From positions 1 through 64,000 of the forward strand of contig JAJBTU010000032.1 in NCBI GenBank assembly GCA_020860715.1: DNA of 64,000 nucleotides. Reading direction: 5' to 3'. A program made the position numbers and the translations under genes. The notes under the pieces are model-generated. The model worked only from the letters and a program-made list of their open reading frames with translations, had not been told where the DNA came from and made no database searches. Positions 38,970 through 46,537 of the stretch are shown here, one piece after another (position 1 is the first letter of the stretch; each line of letters starts with the position of its first letter). This DNA is from Clostridiales bacterium. GTDB taxonomy: Bacteria > Bacillota > Clostridia > Lachnospirales > Lachnospiraceae.

Positions 38970-40831
38970 AAATGGAAAATATGCGTTTGAAGGAAATGCT
39001 GCGTATCAATTTCAGGGGGCTTACGTTTATCGCCCGGGATAAAATCCGGGGAATCTTTCTGATGCTTTTTATCGGGATCATCAACGCCGTTTATACATTC
39101 TGGAATGTGTGGCTGCTCGCCGTGCTGGCGGACGCTTTACAGGCACATGCCTCTGCGCAGACTCTGATTCGGGATCTTGCTTTGATGGCAGGAGGCGGCT
39201 TGCTCGTAGGTGCAGTGAATTTCACCTCCTATTACATCCTGTTTTATATTGGCTCGAATGTATGGGAGCAGGCAGATCTGGCGCTGAACAGTAAAATGAT
39301 GGACATGGATTATGAGTATATGGAATCTGAGAAGGTTCAGAATCAGAGGCGCGACCTTGATGAAATGACGCGCAGTTATGGGGGCGGCGGTATTAATTTC
39401 CTGTTCTGGAGAGGGGAGGCCGTTGTCCGTACAACAACAGAGGTTCTGATTGCTGTTTTTTATCTGGCTCAGATGATTTATAAAAGTGCCACCCTTCCGG
39501 GAACACATTCCCGGGAAATGGGATTTATGACCGCCCTATTTATGTTGATGCTCGCGGCGGCGCTGATTTTTTCCTACAGGAAAAATATTCGCTGGCAGGA
39601 GGATCGGTTTTCTCTGGAAAATAAAATGATTCCTGTGAATCGCTCCTTTACCTGGTATGTGGAAAATTATCTGGAGAAGACAGAGGCTTCAAAAAATATT
39701 CGGCTTTTTAAGCAGCAGTCGGTCTTAATGGAACGAATTCAGAATATTTTCGAATCCATTACCGATAAGGTTGGGCGTATAACGGAGATTGATGAGAAAA
39801 TACAGCTTTTTCTGGGCGCACTGCGGGCAGTGCTTCTGGGACTTGTCTATTTCCTGCTTGGAGCGATTGCCCTGCAGGGTGGAATGACCGCCGGAAATGT
39901 GGTGCTATACGCGGGAGCAATTGGGATTCTCATTGAATATTTCAACGAATGGGTGTTTATCTTGACAGAGCTTGCTACAAATAGCAAATATCTGAAAGCA
40001 TTCTTTGATTTTCTCGATATTCCGAATCAAAAGTATGAAGGGACACTGCATACAGAGAAGCGGGATGATGACCGTTTCGAGGTGGAATTTCGGCATGTAT
40101 CCTTTCACTATCCGGGCAGCAAGCAGGATGTACTTAAGGATTTCTCTATCCGTTTCCGGATTGGCGAGCGGCTGGCTGTCGTGGGAGAAAATGGGTGCGG
40201 TAAGACCACTGTAATTAAGCTACTCTGCCGTCTCTACGATCCGACCGAAGGAGAGATTTTACTGAATGGCATTGACATTCGCAAGTATGACTATCAGGAA
40301 TATATGAATTTGTTCGGAGTCGTCTTTCAGGATTTTAAGCTGTTGTCCATGCCACTCGGACAGAACATTGCCGCGAGTGAAATCTATTCCCCCGAGCGTG
40401 TGTATGATGCGCTCGCGCGGATGGGAATGTCGGATTACGCAAAAAACCTTGAGAAAGGACTGGATACAGTATTATATAAGGATTTTGACAGCTCCGGAAT
40501 CGAAGTGTCCGGCGGCGAGGCGCAGAAGCTGGCGATGGCGCGGGCTCTGTACCGGGATGCGCCGTTTCTGATTTTGGACGAGCCAACCGCTGCGCTTGAC
40601 CCAATCGCTGAATACGAGGTTTACTCTAAATTCGACGAGCTTGTAGGGACAAAGACTGCGGTGTATATTTCCCACCGCTTATCCAGCTGCCGGTTCTGCA
40701 ATGACATTCTCGTGATTGCGGACGGCCGGGCGGTGCAGCGCGGAAGTCATGAGGAGCTGCTTGCGGATGAGAAAGGGCTATATTACCGGCTTTGGATGGC
40801 ACAGGCACAGTATTATGTACATGGGAAGTAA
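38966..40831 (+). CDS. ABC exporter half, second subunit
   Basis: This 621-residue half-transporter has about six membrane helices (residues 20-330) and a nucleotide-binding domain with Walker A GENGCGKTT (about 407-415), signature VSGGEAQ (about 514), FLILDEPTAALDP and SHRLSS. Its ATG overlaps the TGA of the first subunit, indicating coupled translation and a heterodimeric exporter. Both subunits have canonical signature motifs and the Walker B Glu, so neither nucleotide site is visibly degenerate. No peptidase C39 domain is present, so it would not itself cleave a leader peptide. Confidence 0.92.
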   Translation: MKMENMRLKEMLRINFRGLTFIARDKIRGIFLMLFIGIINAVYTFWNVWLLAVLADALQAHASAQTLIRDLALMAGGGLLVGAVNFTSYYILFYIGSNVWEQADLALNSKMMDMDYEYMESEKVQNQRRDLDEMTRSYGGGGINFLFWRGEAVVRTTTEVLIAVFYLAQMIYKSATLPGTHSREMGFMTALFMLMLAAALIFSYRKNIRWQEDRFSLENKMIPVNRSFTWYVENYLEKTEASKNIRLFKQQSVLMERIQNIFESITDKVGRITEIDEKIQLFLGALRAVLLGLVYFLLGAIALQGGMTAGNVVLYAGAIGILIEYFNEWVFILTELATNSKYLKAFFDFLDIPNQKYEGTLHTEKRDDDRFEVEFRHVSFHYPGSKQDVLKDFSIRFRIGERLAVVGENGCGKTTVIKLLCRLYDPTEGEILLNGIDIRKYDYQEYMNLFGVVFQDFKLLSMPLGQNIAASEIYSPERVYDALARMGMSDYAKNLEKGLDTVLYKDFDSSGIEVSGGEAQKLAMARALYRDAPFLILDEPTAALDPIAEYEVYSKFDELVGTKTAVYISHRLSSCRFCNDILVIADGRAVQRGSHEELLADEKGLYYRLWMAQAQYYVHGK

Positions 40832-40909
40832 AGGTTATGGTAGAATCAAGATGCAGCCTGTTGCACAGCGAATGTGAATACGGGAGTGCCAAAAAGGAGA
40901 CGTAGAGTT

Positions 40910-41293
40910 ATGAGATATTTGTGGCTTGACGATTTTTTGATGAATAAACCGTTTGTGACAAAAGATATCCAAAAGGACTGGAACTGGATTCGGTATCAGA
41001 TTGGTGGAAAAATGTTTGCGGCGGTCTGTCTGGAATGGGGAACAAACAAGCCGTATTATATTACGCTGAAGCTGGAGCCGTCAGAAGGAGATTTCCTGCG
41101 GCAGCAGTACGAGGACATTATTCCTGGATACTACATGAATAAAACACATTGGAATTCAGTAAAACCGGACGGAAATGTCCCGGATGACCTGTTAAAGGAT
41201 ATGCTAAATAAGTCTTACTTTCTTGTATGGTCTGGATTCAGCAGGAAAAAACAAAAAGAAATTCTCAGGAAAATGGCCCAGAGTATTTTATAA
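40910..41293 (+). CDS. MmcQ/YjbR family protein, copy 2
   Basis: This 127-residue protein shows the MmcQ/YjbR features: an N-terminal LDDFLMNKPFVTKDIQKDWN region, MFAAVCLEWGTNKPYYITLKL in the middle and PGYYMNKTHWNSVKPDG near residue 80. It resembles the protein at 32975 mainly in the PGY-MNK-W motif, so the pair is diverged. aaaggagacg precedes ATG 40910; a longer in-frame start at 40874 lacks a ribosome site. The nitrilase gene follows, as the nitrilase fragment follows copy 1. Confidence 0.85.
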   Translation: MRYLWLDDFLMNKPFVTKDIQKDWNWIRYQIGGKMFAAVCLEWGTNKPYYITLKLEPSEGDFLRQQYEDIIPGYYMNKTHWNSVKPDGNVPDDLLKDMLNKSYFLVWSGFSRKKQKEILRKMAQSIL

Positions 41294-41469
41294 CAAGAAG
41301 GAGTAAAGAAATACATTTGAGATTGGCATTCGGCTCATCGGAATCGGGTGCTTTTTTCTGATTTTAGAGATGGCAAAATATCGAATCATATGGTATTATG
41401 GCTGATGATGTTAGAGGTTGCAATTGTCAATTGGTTATAGGACAGTTGAATATGAGGAAGATAGATTGT

Positions 41470-42306
41470 ATGAACCTGAAAATCGCATTGCTTCAGCTCC
41501 TTCCTGGGAAGGACCTTACAGAGCAGACTATGATTGGAAAGAAAGCCTGTGAGCAGGCTAAGGCTATGGGTGCGCATATTGCGTTATTCCCCGAGATGTG
41601 GAGCAGTGGATATTACATCCCACAGGATGAGAAAGCTGTAAATGAGTTGTCTGTTTCGGCCAAAGATGATTTTGTACAGGGTTTTCGCGCTTTGGCGGCT
41701 GACCTTGAGATGGCTATTGGAATCACCTTTCTTGAAAAGCATGAACCAAAACCACTGAATTCCATAATTCTTTTTGACAGAAAAGGGCAGGAAGTGCTTC
41801 ATTATTCTAAGGTACACACTTGCGCATTTGCTGATGAGAAAATGCTGTCGGAGGGAGAAGACTTTTATGTGGCGGATTTGGATATTGGAGAAGACATAGT
41901 GAAGGTCGGCTCCATGATTTGCTTTGACAGAGAATTTCCAGAGAGTGCACGAATTCTGATGTTAAAGGGCGCGGAGGTTGTGTTAGCTCCCAATGCCTGC
42001 CCGATGGAAATCAACCGGCTTTGTACGCTTCGCGCCAGAGCTTATGAGAATATGATTGCTATTGCTACATGCAATTATCCGGCCGGTCAGCCGGACTGTA
42101 ACGGGCATTCCACCGTTTTTGACGGTATCGCGTGGTTTCGCGATGAACCGTGGGTACGGGATATGTGCATACTGGAAGCGCCGGAGGAAGAAGGCATTTA
42201 TATTGCCGAGATTGATATGGATTTGCTGCGGGATTATCGCAAGCGTGAGGTGAACGGGAATAAATATCGTCATCCGGAAAAATATGGGGTGATAACGGAA
42301 GGATAA
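41470..42306 (+). CDS. Nitrilase superfamily carbon-nitrogen hydrolase
   Basis: This protein of about 278 residues has the Glu-Lys-Cys triad of the nitrilase fold: Glu in LFPEMW (near 41), Lys in HYSKVHTC (near 114) and Cys in SMICFDREFPE (near 151). It could be an omega-amidase, which hydrolyses 2-oxoglutaramate or similar keto-amides; the class I aminotransferase at 46538 would fit as partner, but this is inference. gaggaag precedes ATG 41470; an in-frame ATG at 41452 overlaps that site. Its first 20 codons are duplicated at 33460. The preceding 170 bases hold no recognised signal. Confidence 0.9.
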   Translation: MNLKIALLQLLPGKDLTEQTMIGKKACEQAKAMGAHIALFPEMWSSGYYIPQDEKAVNELSVSAKDDFVQGFRALAADLEMAIGITFLEKHEPKPLNSIILFDRKGQEVLHYSKVHTCAFADEKMLSEGEDFYVADLDIGEDIVKVGSMICFDREFPESARILMLKGAEVVLAPNACPMEINRLCTLRARAYENMIAIATCNYPAGQPDCNGHSTVFDGIAWFRDEPWVRDMCILEAPEEEGIYIAEIDMDLLRDYRKREVNGNKYRHPEKYGVITEG

Positions 42307-42326
42307 AAATGAGATGGAGTAAATGA

Positions 42327-43097
42327 ATGATGACAAATAACGAAGTACTTCAGGCAGCAATGCAGCAGTCTGCATGGGACATGAACTGCAATCCCGATGT
42401 TTTTCTTAGGGACGAACCGGTACTGGTGACATCCGATATTGGGGAAAAAGCGAAAAACTATTATAAAGAACCCATTGCATGCAACTTTATATCGTATGGA
42501 AGCAATATAGTTGCAGCAGCGAAAACAGAGTATCGGGAAATCACGAAGGAGTATATTCATAAGTTTGATTTTTATCATTGCTTTGAGACTCCTAATTTGC
42601 ATTGGCTTAATCAAAGGCTGGAACCATTGGGGCAGAAGGTGTGTTTTATGGCGGAGTATTGGCTGCCGGATTTACAAAAAATGCAGCGCATTTCCTGTGA
42701 CTATCAGCTTCGGGTATTAACGCAGCCCGATTTTCAGAAATTATATACAGACGAATGGAGCAATGCGCTTTGTGAAGACAGGAAAGAATTGGATGTGTTA
42801 GGGGTAGGCGCATACGACAATGGCATACTGATTGGTCTGGCTGGGTGTTCCGCGGATGCCGAGAATATGTGGCAGATCGGGGTAGATGTTCTTCCGTCTT
42901 ACAGGAAGCAGGGGATTGCCGCTTCTTTAGTAAGCAATCTGGCAATGGAAACGATAGACAGAGGCAAGCTCCCTTTTTACTGCTGCGCATGGTCTAATAT
43001 ACGTTCGGCAAAAACAGCCATAAAAGCCGGCTTTTGTCCGGGATGGGTGGAAATGACTGTAAAGCCGGCAGAGGTTGTTAATGAAATGAATAAGTAA
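42327..43097 (+). CDS. GNAT acetyltransferase with N-terminal extension
   Basis: This 256-residue protein has a C-terminal GNAT domain (about 130-245) with the acetyl-CoA loop in VDVLPSYRKQGIAASL (about 191-206) and AWSNIRSAKTAIKAGF. The first 125 residues are an extension seen in some GNAT proteins of anaerobes and contain no motif I can name. ggag seven bases before the ATG supports the start. It follows the nitrilase gene by about 20 bases and is likely co-transcribed. Confidence 0.85.
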   Translation: MMTNNEVLQAAMQQSAWDMNCNPDVFLRDEPVLVTSDIGEKAKNYYKEPIACNFISYGSNIVAAAKTEYREITKEYIHKFDFYHCFETPNLHWLNQRLEPLGQKVCFMAEYWLPDLQKMQRISCDYQLRVLTQPDFQKLYTDEWSNALCEDRKELDVLGVGAYDNGILIGLAGCSADAENMWQIGVDVLPSYRKQGIAASLVSNLAMETIDRGKLPFYCCAWSNIRSAKTAIKAGFCPGWVEMTVKPAEVVNEMNK

Positions 43098-43118
43098 GGA
43101 GGCAGCAGCTCAAAGGTA

Positions 43119-43424
43119 ATGATGCTCGTGGATGATGAGGAACTGGTATCATTTTGTACATATGCAGTAAAAGACGATATTCCATCAACAACACTTACTC
43201 CATGTATTAGGTTTGTATATACCTTTCCGCAATACCGCGGGCATCACTACATGGGGATGTTGTTTGATGAAATAGAAAAGCGGGCGAAAAATGAGAATGT
43301 TCCTGCTATTTACATTTCAACGAATCATACCGGGCTGTATGAAAAATATGGATACAGTTTTTATCAGATGATGAAAGACATGGAAGGCGAGCCATCCAGA
43401 GTTTACAGGAAAGAACTTGTGTGA
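43119..43424 (+). pseudogene. N-terminally truncated GNAT acetyltransferase
   Basis: The 101 visible residues are the C-terminal two thirds of a GNAT protein, from the beta strand MMLVDDEELVSFCTYA through the acetyl-CoA loop in VYTFPQYRGHHYMGML to GLYEKYGYSFYQMM. The normal first 50 or so residues are missing: upstream in the same frame there is only a short stretch to a stop at 43095. AGGAGG at 43097-43102 is too far from the ATG to serve it well. It is probably a remnant, though expression of a short protein cannot be excluded. Confidence 0.65.
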
Positions 43425-43473
43425 AGCCATGTTGTAATTCAATCAGTTTCGCCGGAAGGGAGCGAGAAACATA

Positions 43474-43551
43474 TGACGAGAATATATTTTGTGCGTCATG
43501 CACAGCCATTACATTCATGGAAGGACGATAGAACAAGATCAGACTTATAAG
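43474..43551 (+). pseudogene. N-terminal fragment of a histidine phosphatase
   Basis: MTRIYFVRHAQPLHSWKDD is a clear start of a phosphoglycerate-mutase-type histidine phosphatase with the RHxQP motif. The frame ends at TAA after 25 codons and no continuation was recognised downstream. gaagggagcgag upstream is a leftover ribosome site. The rest of the 360-base gap holds a promoter for the Fic gene. Confidence 0.7.
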
Positions 43552-43674
43552 TGGATAGATCGGGACAACCTAATCAATATGCGGAAAACAGAATTGGTGA
43601 CTGGCAGGATACAGTTTTTTTGGAAGAATTGTAAAGATGACTTTGAATAACAATAGATTTCAGCATAAATCATC

Positions 43675-43702
43675 TTGAATTCCTGACAGTATGCGGTATA
43701 AT
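43675..43702 (+). promoter_or_regulatory. Promoter for the Fic gene, followed by 12-bp tandem repeat
   Basis: TTGAAT, 16 bases and TATAAT (43697-43702). Directly downstream, GCAAGATAATAC is repeated exactly twice (43705-43728) with a half unit after it, at the expected transcription start. Confidence 0.55.
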
Positions 43703-43784
43703 GAGCAAGATAATACGCAAGATAATACGCAAGAATCTGTAGTATTATACAATGTTCTTTAACGTGTGCAGATATGGAGGAAGA

Positions 43785-44780
43785 ATGGAGAAGTTTGAAC
43801 CACCTTTTACCATAACAAATGAAATGCTGTCCTGTGTGGCTTCCGTTTCAGAAAAAATCGGAAGGATTACCGCAGTTGGCAGCCTGGACTCTAGGCCGCA
43901 TCTGAGGAAGAATAACCGAATCCGCTCGATTCACTCATCTCTGAAAATTGAGGCGAATTCTCTTACGCTTGGGCAGGTGAGGGATGTCATAAATGGAAAA
44001 ACTGTGCTGGGCGGGCAGAAGGAGATTCAGGAAGTAAAAAATGCTTATGTGGCATATGGGTTGCTGGACGAAATAAACCCATGGAGTATCGAAGACCTGA
44101 AGCGTTTTCATGGAATTATGACAAAATATGTTGTGGAGGAATCCGGTATTTTCCGCCGGGGTGAGGAAGGAGTATTCCACGGCGATGAGTGTATCTTTAT
44201 GGCTCCGCCGGCCAGAATGGTTTCGCAGCTTATAGAAGACCTTTTTGGCTGGATGGAGAAATCGCGGGACAAGATTCATCCGCTGATTCTTAGCTGTGTT
44301 TTTCACTATGAATTCGTATTTATTCATCCATTTGCAGACGGTAATGGCAGAATGGCGCGGTTATGGCAAACTGCGATTCTCTCAAAGTGGAAACCTGTTT
44401 TTGCATATATTCCTCTGGAAAGTCAGATCGAGCGATTCCAAGAGGAATATTATGATGCGATTGCAAGGTGCCATGTGGAGGGAAAATCGAACGCATTTAT
44501 AGAATTTATGCTGTCGCAGATTGACGGGATTCTGGATGATATCGCGGCGCAGATAGATGAAGAAAGCGCGCAGCTGTCCGAATATGTCAGAAAACTACTG
44601 GGGGTTATGGAATACAACGTTCCGTATACAGGGAAAACACTGATGGACAGACTGGGATTAAGATCCAGAGAGACCTTCCGCCGGAATTATCTTCATCCCG
44701 CGATGGAGCGGGGACTTGTTCGGAGAACCATCCCGGATAAACCGCAAAGCAGAAATCAGAGGTATGTAAAGACGGAATGA
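43785..44780 (+). CDS. Fic family protein (AMPylator type)
   Basis: This 331-residue protein has the full Fic motif HPFADGNGRMAR near residue 182, so transfer of AMP or a similar group to a target hydroxyl is likely. An N-terminal SSLKIEAN segment (about 48-55) matches the [ST]xxxE[GN] inhibitory helix only loosely: the position after Glu is Ala. A winged-helix-like C-terminus (about 280-330, LMDRLGLRSRETFRRNYL) follows. Such chromosomal Fic proteins often control their own target or act as toxin-like regulators. tggaggaaga precedes ATG 43785; an in-frame ATG at 43752 has no ribosome site. Confidence 0.9.
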   Translation: MEKFEPPFTITNEMLSCVASVSEKIGRITAVGSLDSRPHLRKNNRIRSIHSSLKIEANSLTLGQVRDVINGKTVLGGQKEIQEVKNAYVAYGLLDEINPWSIEDLKRFHGIMTKYVVEESGIFRRGEEGVFHGDECIFMAPPARMVSQLIEDLFGWMEKSRDKIHPLILSCVFHYEFVFIHPFADGNGRMARLWQTAILSKWKPVFAYIPLESQIERFQEEYYDAIARCHVEGKSNAFIEFMLSQIDGILDDIAAQIDEESAQLSEYVRKLLGVMEYNVPYTGKTLMDRLGLRSRETFRRNYLHPAMERGLVRRTIPDKPQSRNQRYVKTE

Positions 44781-44795
44781 TTTATCGGCGTTAAT

Positions 44796-45598
44796 GTGAA
44801 AATGAATTCGGAGCGTGCGGTGCAGTTTCGCAAATGGGTGAATCAGATTGCCAAAGATTATACCATAAAAGGCTGGGTGTTGGATGATGAGCGATTGAAA
44901 AACGGAGGCTCCGTACTTACAACGGAGTACTTTGACCGATTGCTTGAACAGATACGGGAAATCCGTCTGTCTGAGCGTAGATTCTATCAGAAGATAACAG
45001 ATATCTATGCCACAGCACTCGATAATGATCGTACAGCTAAAACAACGAGGCAGTTTTTTGCAAAAATATGGAAATGCCCCCTCGCTATGCTTCGGCGGCA
45101 AGTCGCGCCTGCAACAAAAAAAACGCTGTGCGTTTGGCAGGCGCTCAGAATAAGATGCACTACGCAGTGCATGGACACACATCTGCTGAACTTATTTATG
45201 AGCGTGCTGACGAAGAAAAGGAGCATATGGGACTTACCACATGGGCGGCGGCACCTGAAGGCAAAATCGTTAAGAGCGATGTAAGCATAGCAAAGAATTA
45301 TCTTACGGAGCAGGAGATGCGCTCACTGGAACGTATTGTGTCGGCGTATCTGGATCTGGCAGAGGATCGGGCGGAACGACGTATACCAATGACGATGGAG
45401 GATTGGTCGAAACGTCTGGATTTATTCTTAATGGCAGATGATAGAGAACTTTTGCAGGATGCAGGGAAAATTACAGCAGAGATAGCCAAGGCTAAAGCAG
45501 AGACAGAATTTGAGAAGTACAGAATCGTTCAGGACAGATTATTTATGTCGGATTTTGATAAATATATTCTGGAATTAGAAGAAAATGCGAAGAAATAA
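44796..45598 (+). pseudogene. RhuM-family gene, truncated and interrupted by palindromic element
   Basis: Two frames together make the C-terminal two thirds of a RhuM-like protein. The first part runs from SERAVQFRKWVNQIAKDY to TTRQFFAK (up to about 45068); the second resumes at QNKMHYAVHGHTSAELIYER (from 45146) and ends normally at 45598. Between them lies a 77-base palindromic element that shifts the frame. The usual N-terminal third of the family (about 95 residues) is also absent. RhuM proteins are found in pathogenicity and mobile islands; their function is unclear. The gene is inactive as read. Confidence 0.88.
45069..45145. repeat. Palindromic element, copy 3, inside rhuM
   Basis: The first 35 bases match the other two copies (TGGAAATGCC, then CTCGCT-GCT-CGG-GGCA). 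The second arm differs in sequence but not in form: GCGCCTGC pairs with GCAGGCGC (ending 45144) and encloses AACGC-TGT-GCGTT. The 77-base length is inferred from where RhuM homology stops and resumes, and is not a multiple of three. Confidence 0.8.
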
Positions 45599-45616
45599 GA
45601 CTTTGGGAGAAATGGA

Positions 45617-46056
45617 ATGAAAATAAGACTTATGACAATGAAGGATTATAGTGTGGTCTATCGCTTATGGATGTCATGCAAGGGATGGGTTTAAACATGA
45701 TTGATGATTCTGAGCAAGGTATAAAAAGATTTCTGGAGAGAAATCCTGACACCTGTTTCGTGGCGGAAGATAAAGATGAAATAGTCGGAGCTATTATTGT
45801 TGGAAATGATGGACGCAGGGGCTATATTTATCACACGGCAGTATTACCGGGCTGCAGGCATCAGGGGATTGCAACTCAGCTTGTAGATACGGCAATGAAA
45901 GCCCTGCACAAAATTGGTATTATAAAAGCAGCTCTTGTAGTGTTTGGCAGAAATGAAACAGGAAATGCATTTTGGGAGAGTATGGGATTTACTGAGAGAG
46001 ACGATTTGGTTTATCGAAACAAAGCATTTTCTGAAATCGAACGAATCGATACATGA
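45617..46056 (+). pseudogene. GNAT acetyltransferase with frameshift
   Basis: A good ribosome site and ATG 45617 open MKIRLMTMKDYSVVYRLWMSCKG, which runs into a stop, while the neighbouring frame continues GMGLNMIDDSEQGI and carries a complete GNAT core (acetyl-CoA loop in LPGCRHQGIATQLVD, then GNAFWESMGF). The two parts join if one base is added near 45684 (tgcaagggatggg). Either a single-base deletion has inactivated the gene or a sequencing error is present. A shortened protein from 45667 would lack the first strand and helix. Confidence 0.75.
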
Positions 46057-46089
46057 AATTTTTATAAGATAATGAAAGGTATGCAACAA

Positions 46090-46536
46090 ATGGAAGAAAA
46101 AATAACCTTGTGTGGAGACAACTGTATAGAATGTCCACGATATAATGCGCATAGTGAGGAACATCTCCAAAAGGTGGCAGAACTTTGGTACAGGGTAGGT
46201 TGGAGGGATTGCATTGTATCAAATGAGGAAATTAAATGCGAAGGCTGTTCTTCCCATAAACAGTGTACATATCAATTGGTGGAATGTACAAAAGAGCATA
46301 GTGTAGAAAAATGTAATCAGTGTGTAGAATTTCCTTGTGGGAAACTTCGCAGTATGTTGGAGCGTTCCGGGGATTACCAGAAACGATGCAAAGAAGTTTG
46401 TTCGCTTGCAGAATATGATATGTTGGAGAAAGCGTTTTTTGATAAGGAAAACAACTTGAGAGAATGCAATCAAATTGTCAGGGGACATCTAAAAGGACAC
46501 CATGAGGATAAAATAAAAAGATGGGGGACATGCTGA
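46090..46536 (+). CDS. DUF3795-type cysteine-rich protein
   Basis: This protein of about 148 residues has cysteine clusters typical of DUF3795 proteins: CGDNCIECPRY near the N-terminus, CEGCSSHKQC in the middle, and EKCNQCVEFPCGKL followed by a helical C-terminus. These probably bind zinc or an iron-sulfur cluster; the function is unknown. Three in-frame ATGs occur (46072, 46081, 46090); aaaggt is best spaced for the last. The stop is one base before the aminotransferase start, so the two genes are co-transcribed. Confidence 0.8.
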   Translation: MEEKITLCGDNCIECPRYNAHSEEHLQKVAELWYRVGWRDCIVSNEEIKCEGCSSHKQCTYQLVECTKEHSVEKCNQCVEFPCGKLRSMLERSGDYQKRCKEVCSLAEYDMLEKAFFDKENNLRECNQIVRGHLKGHHEDKIKRWGTC

Positions 46537-46537
46537 A

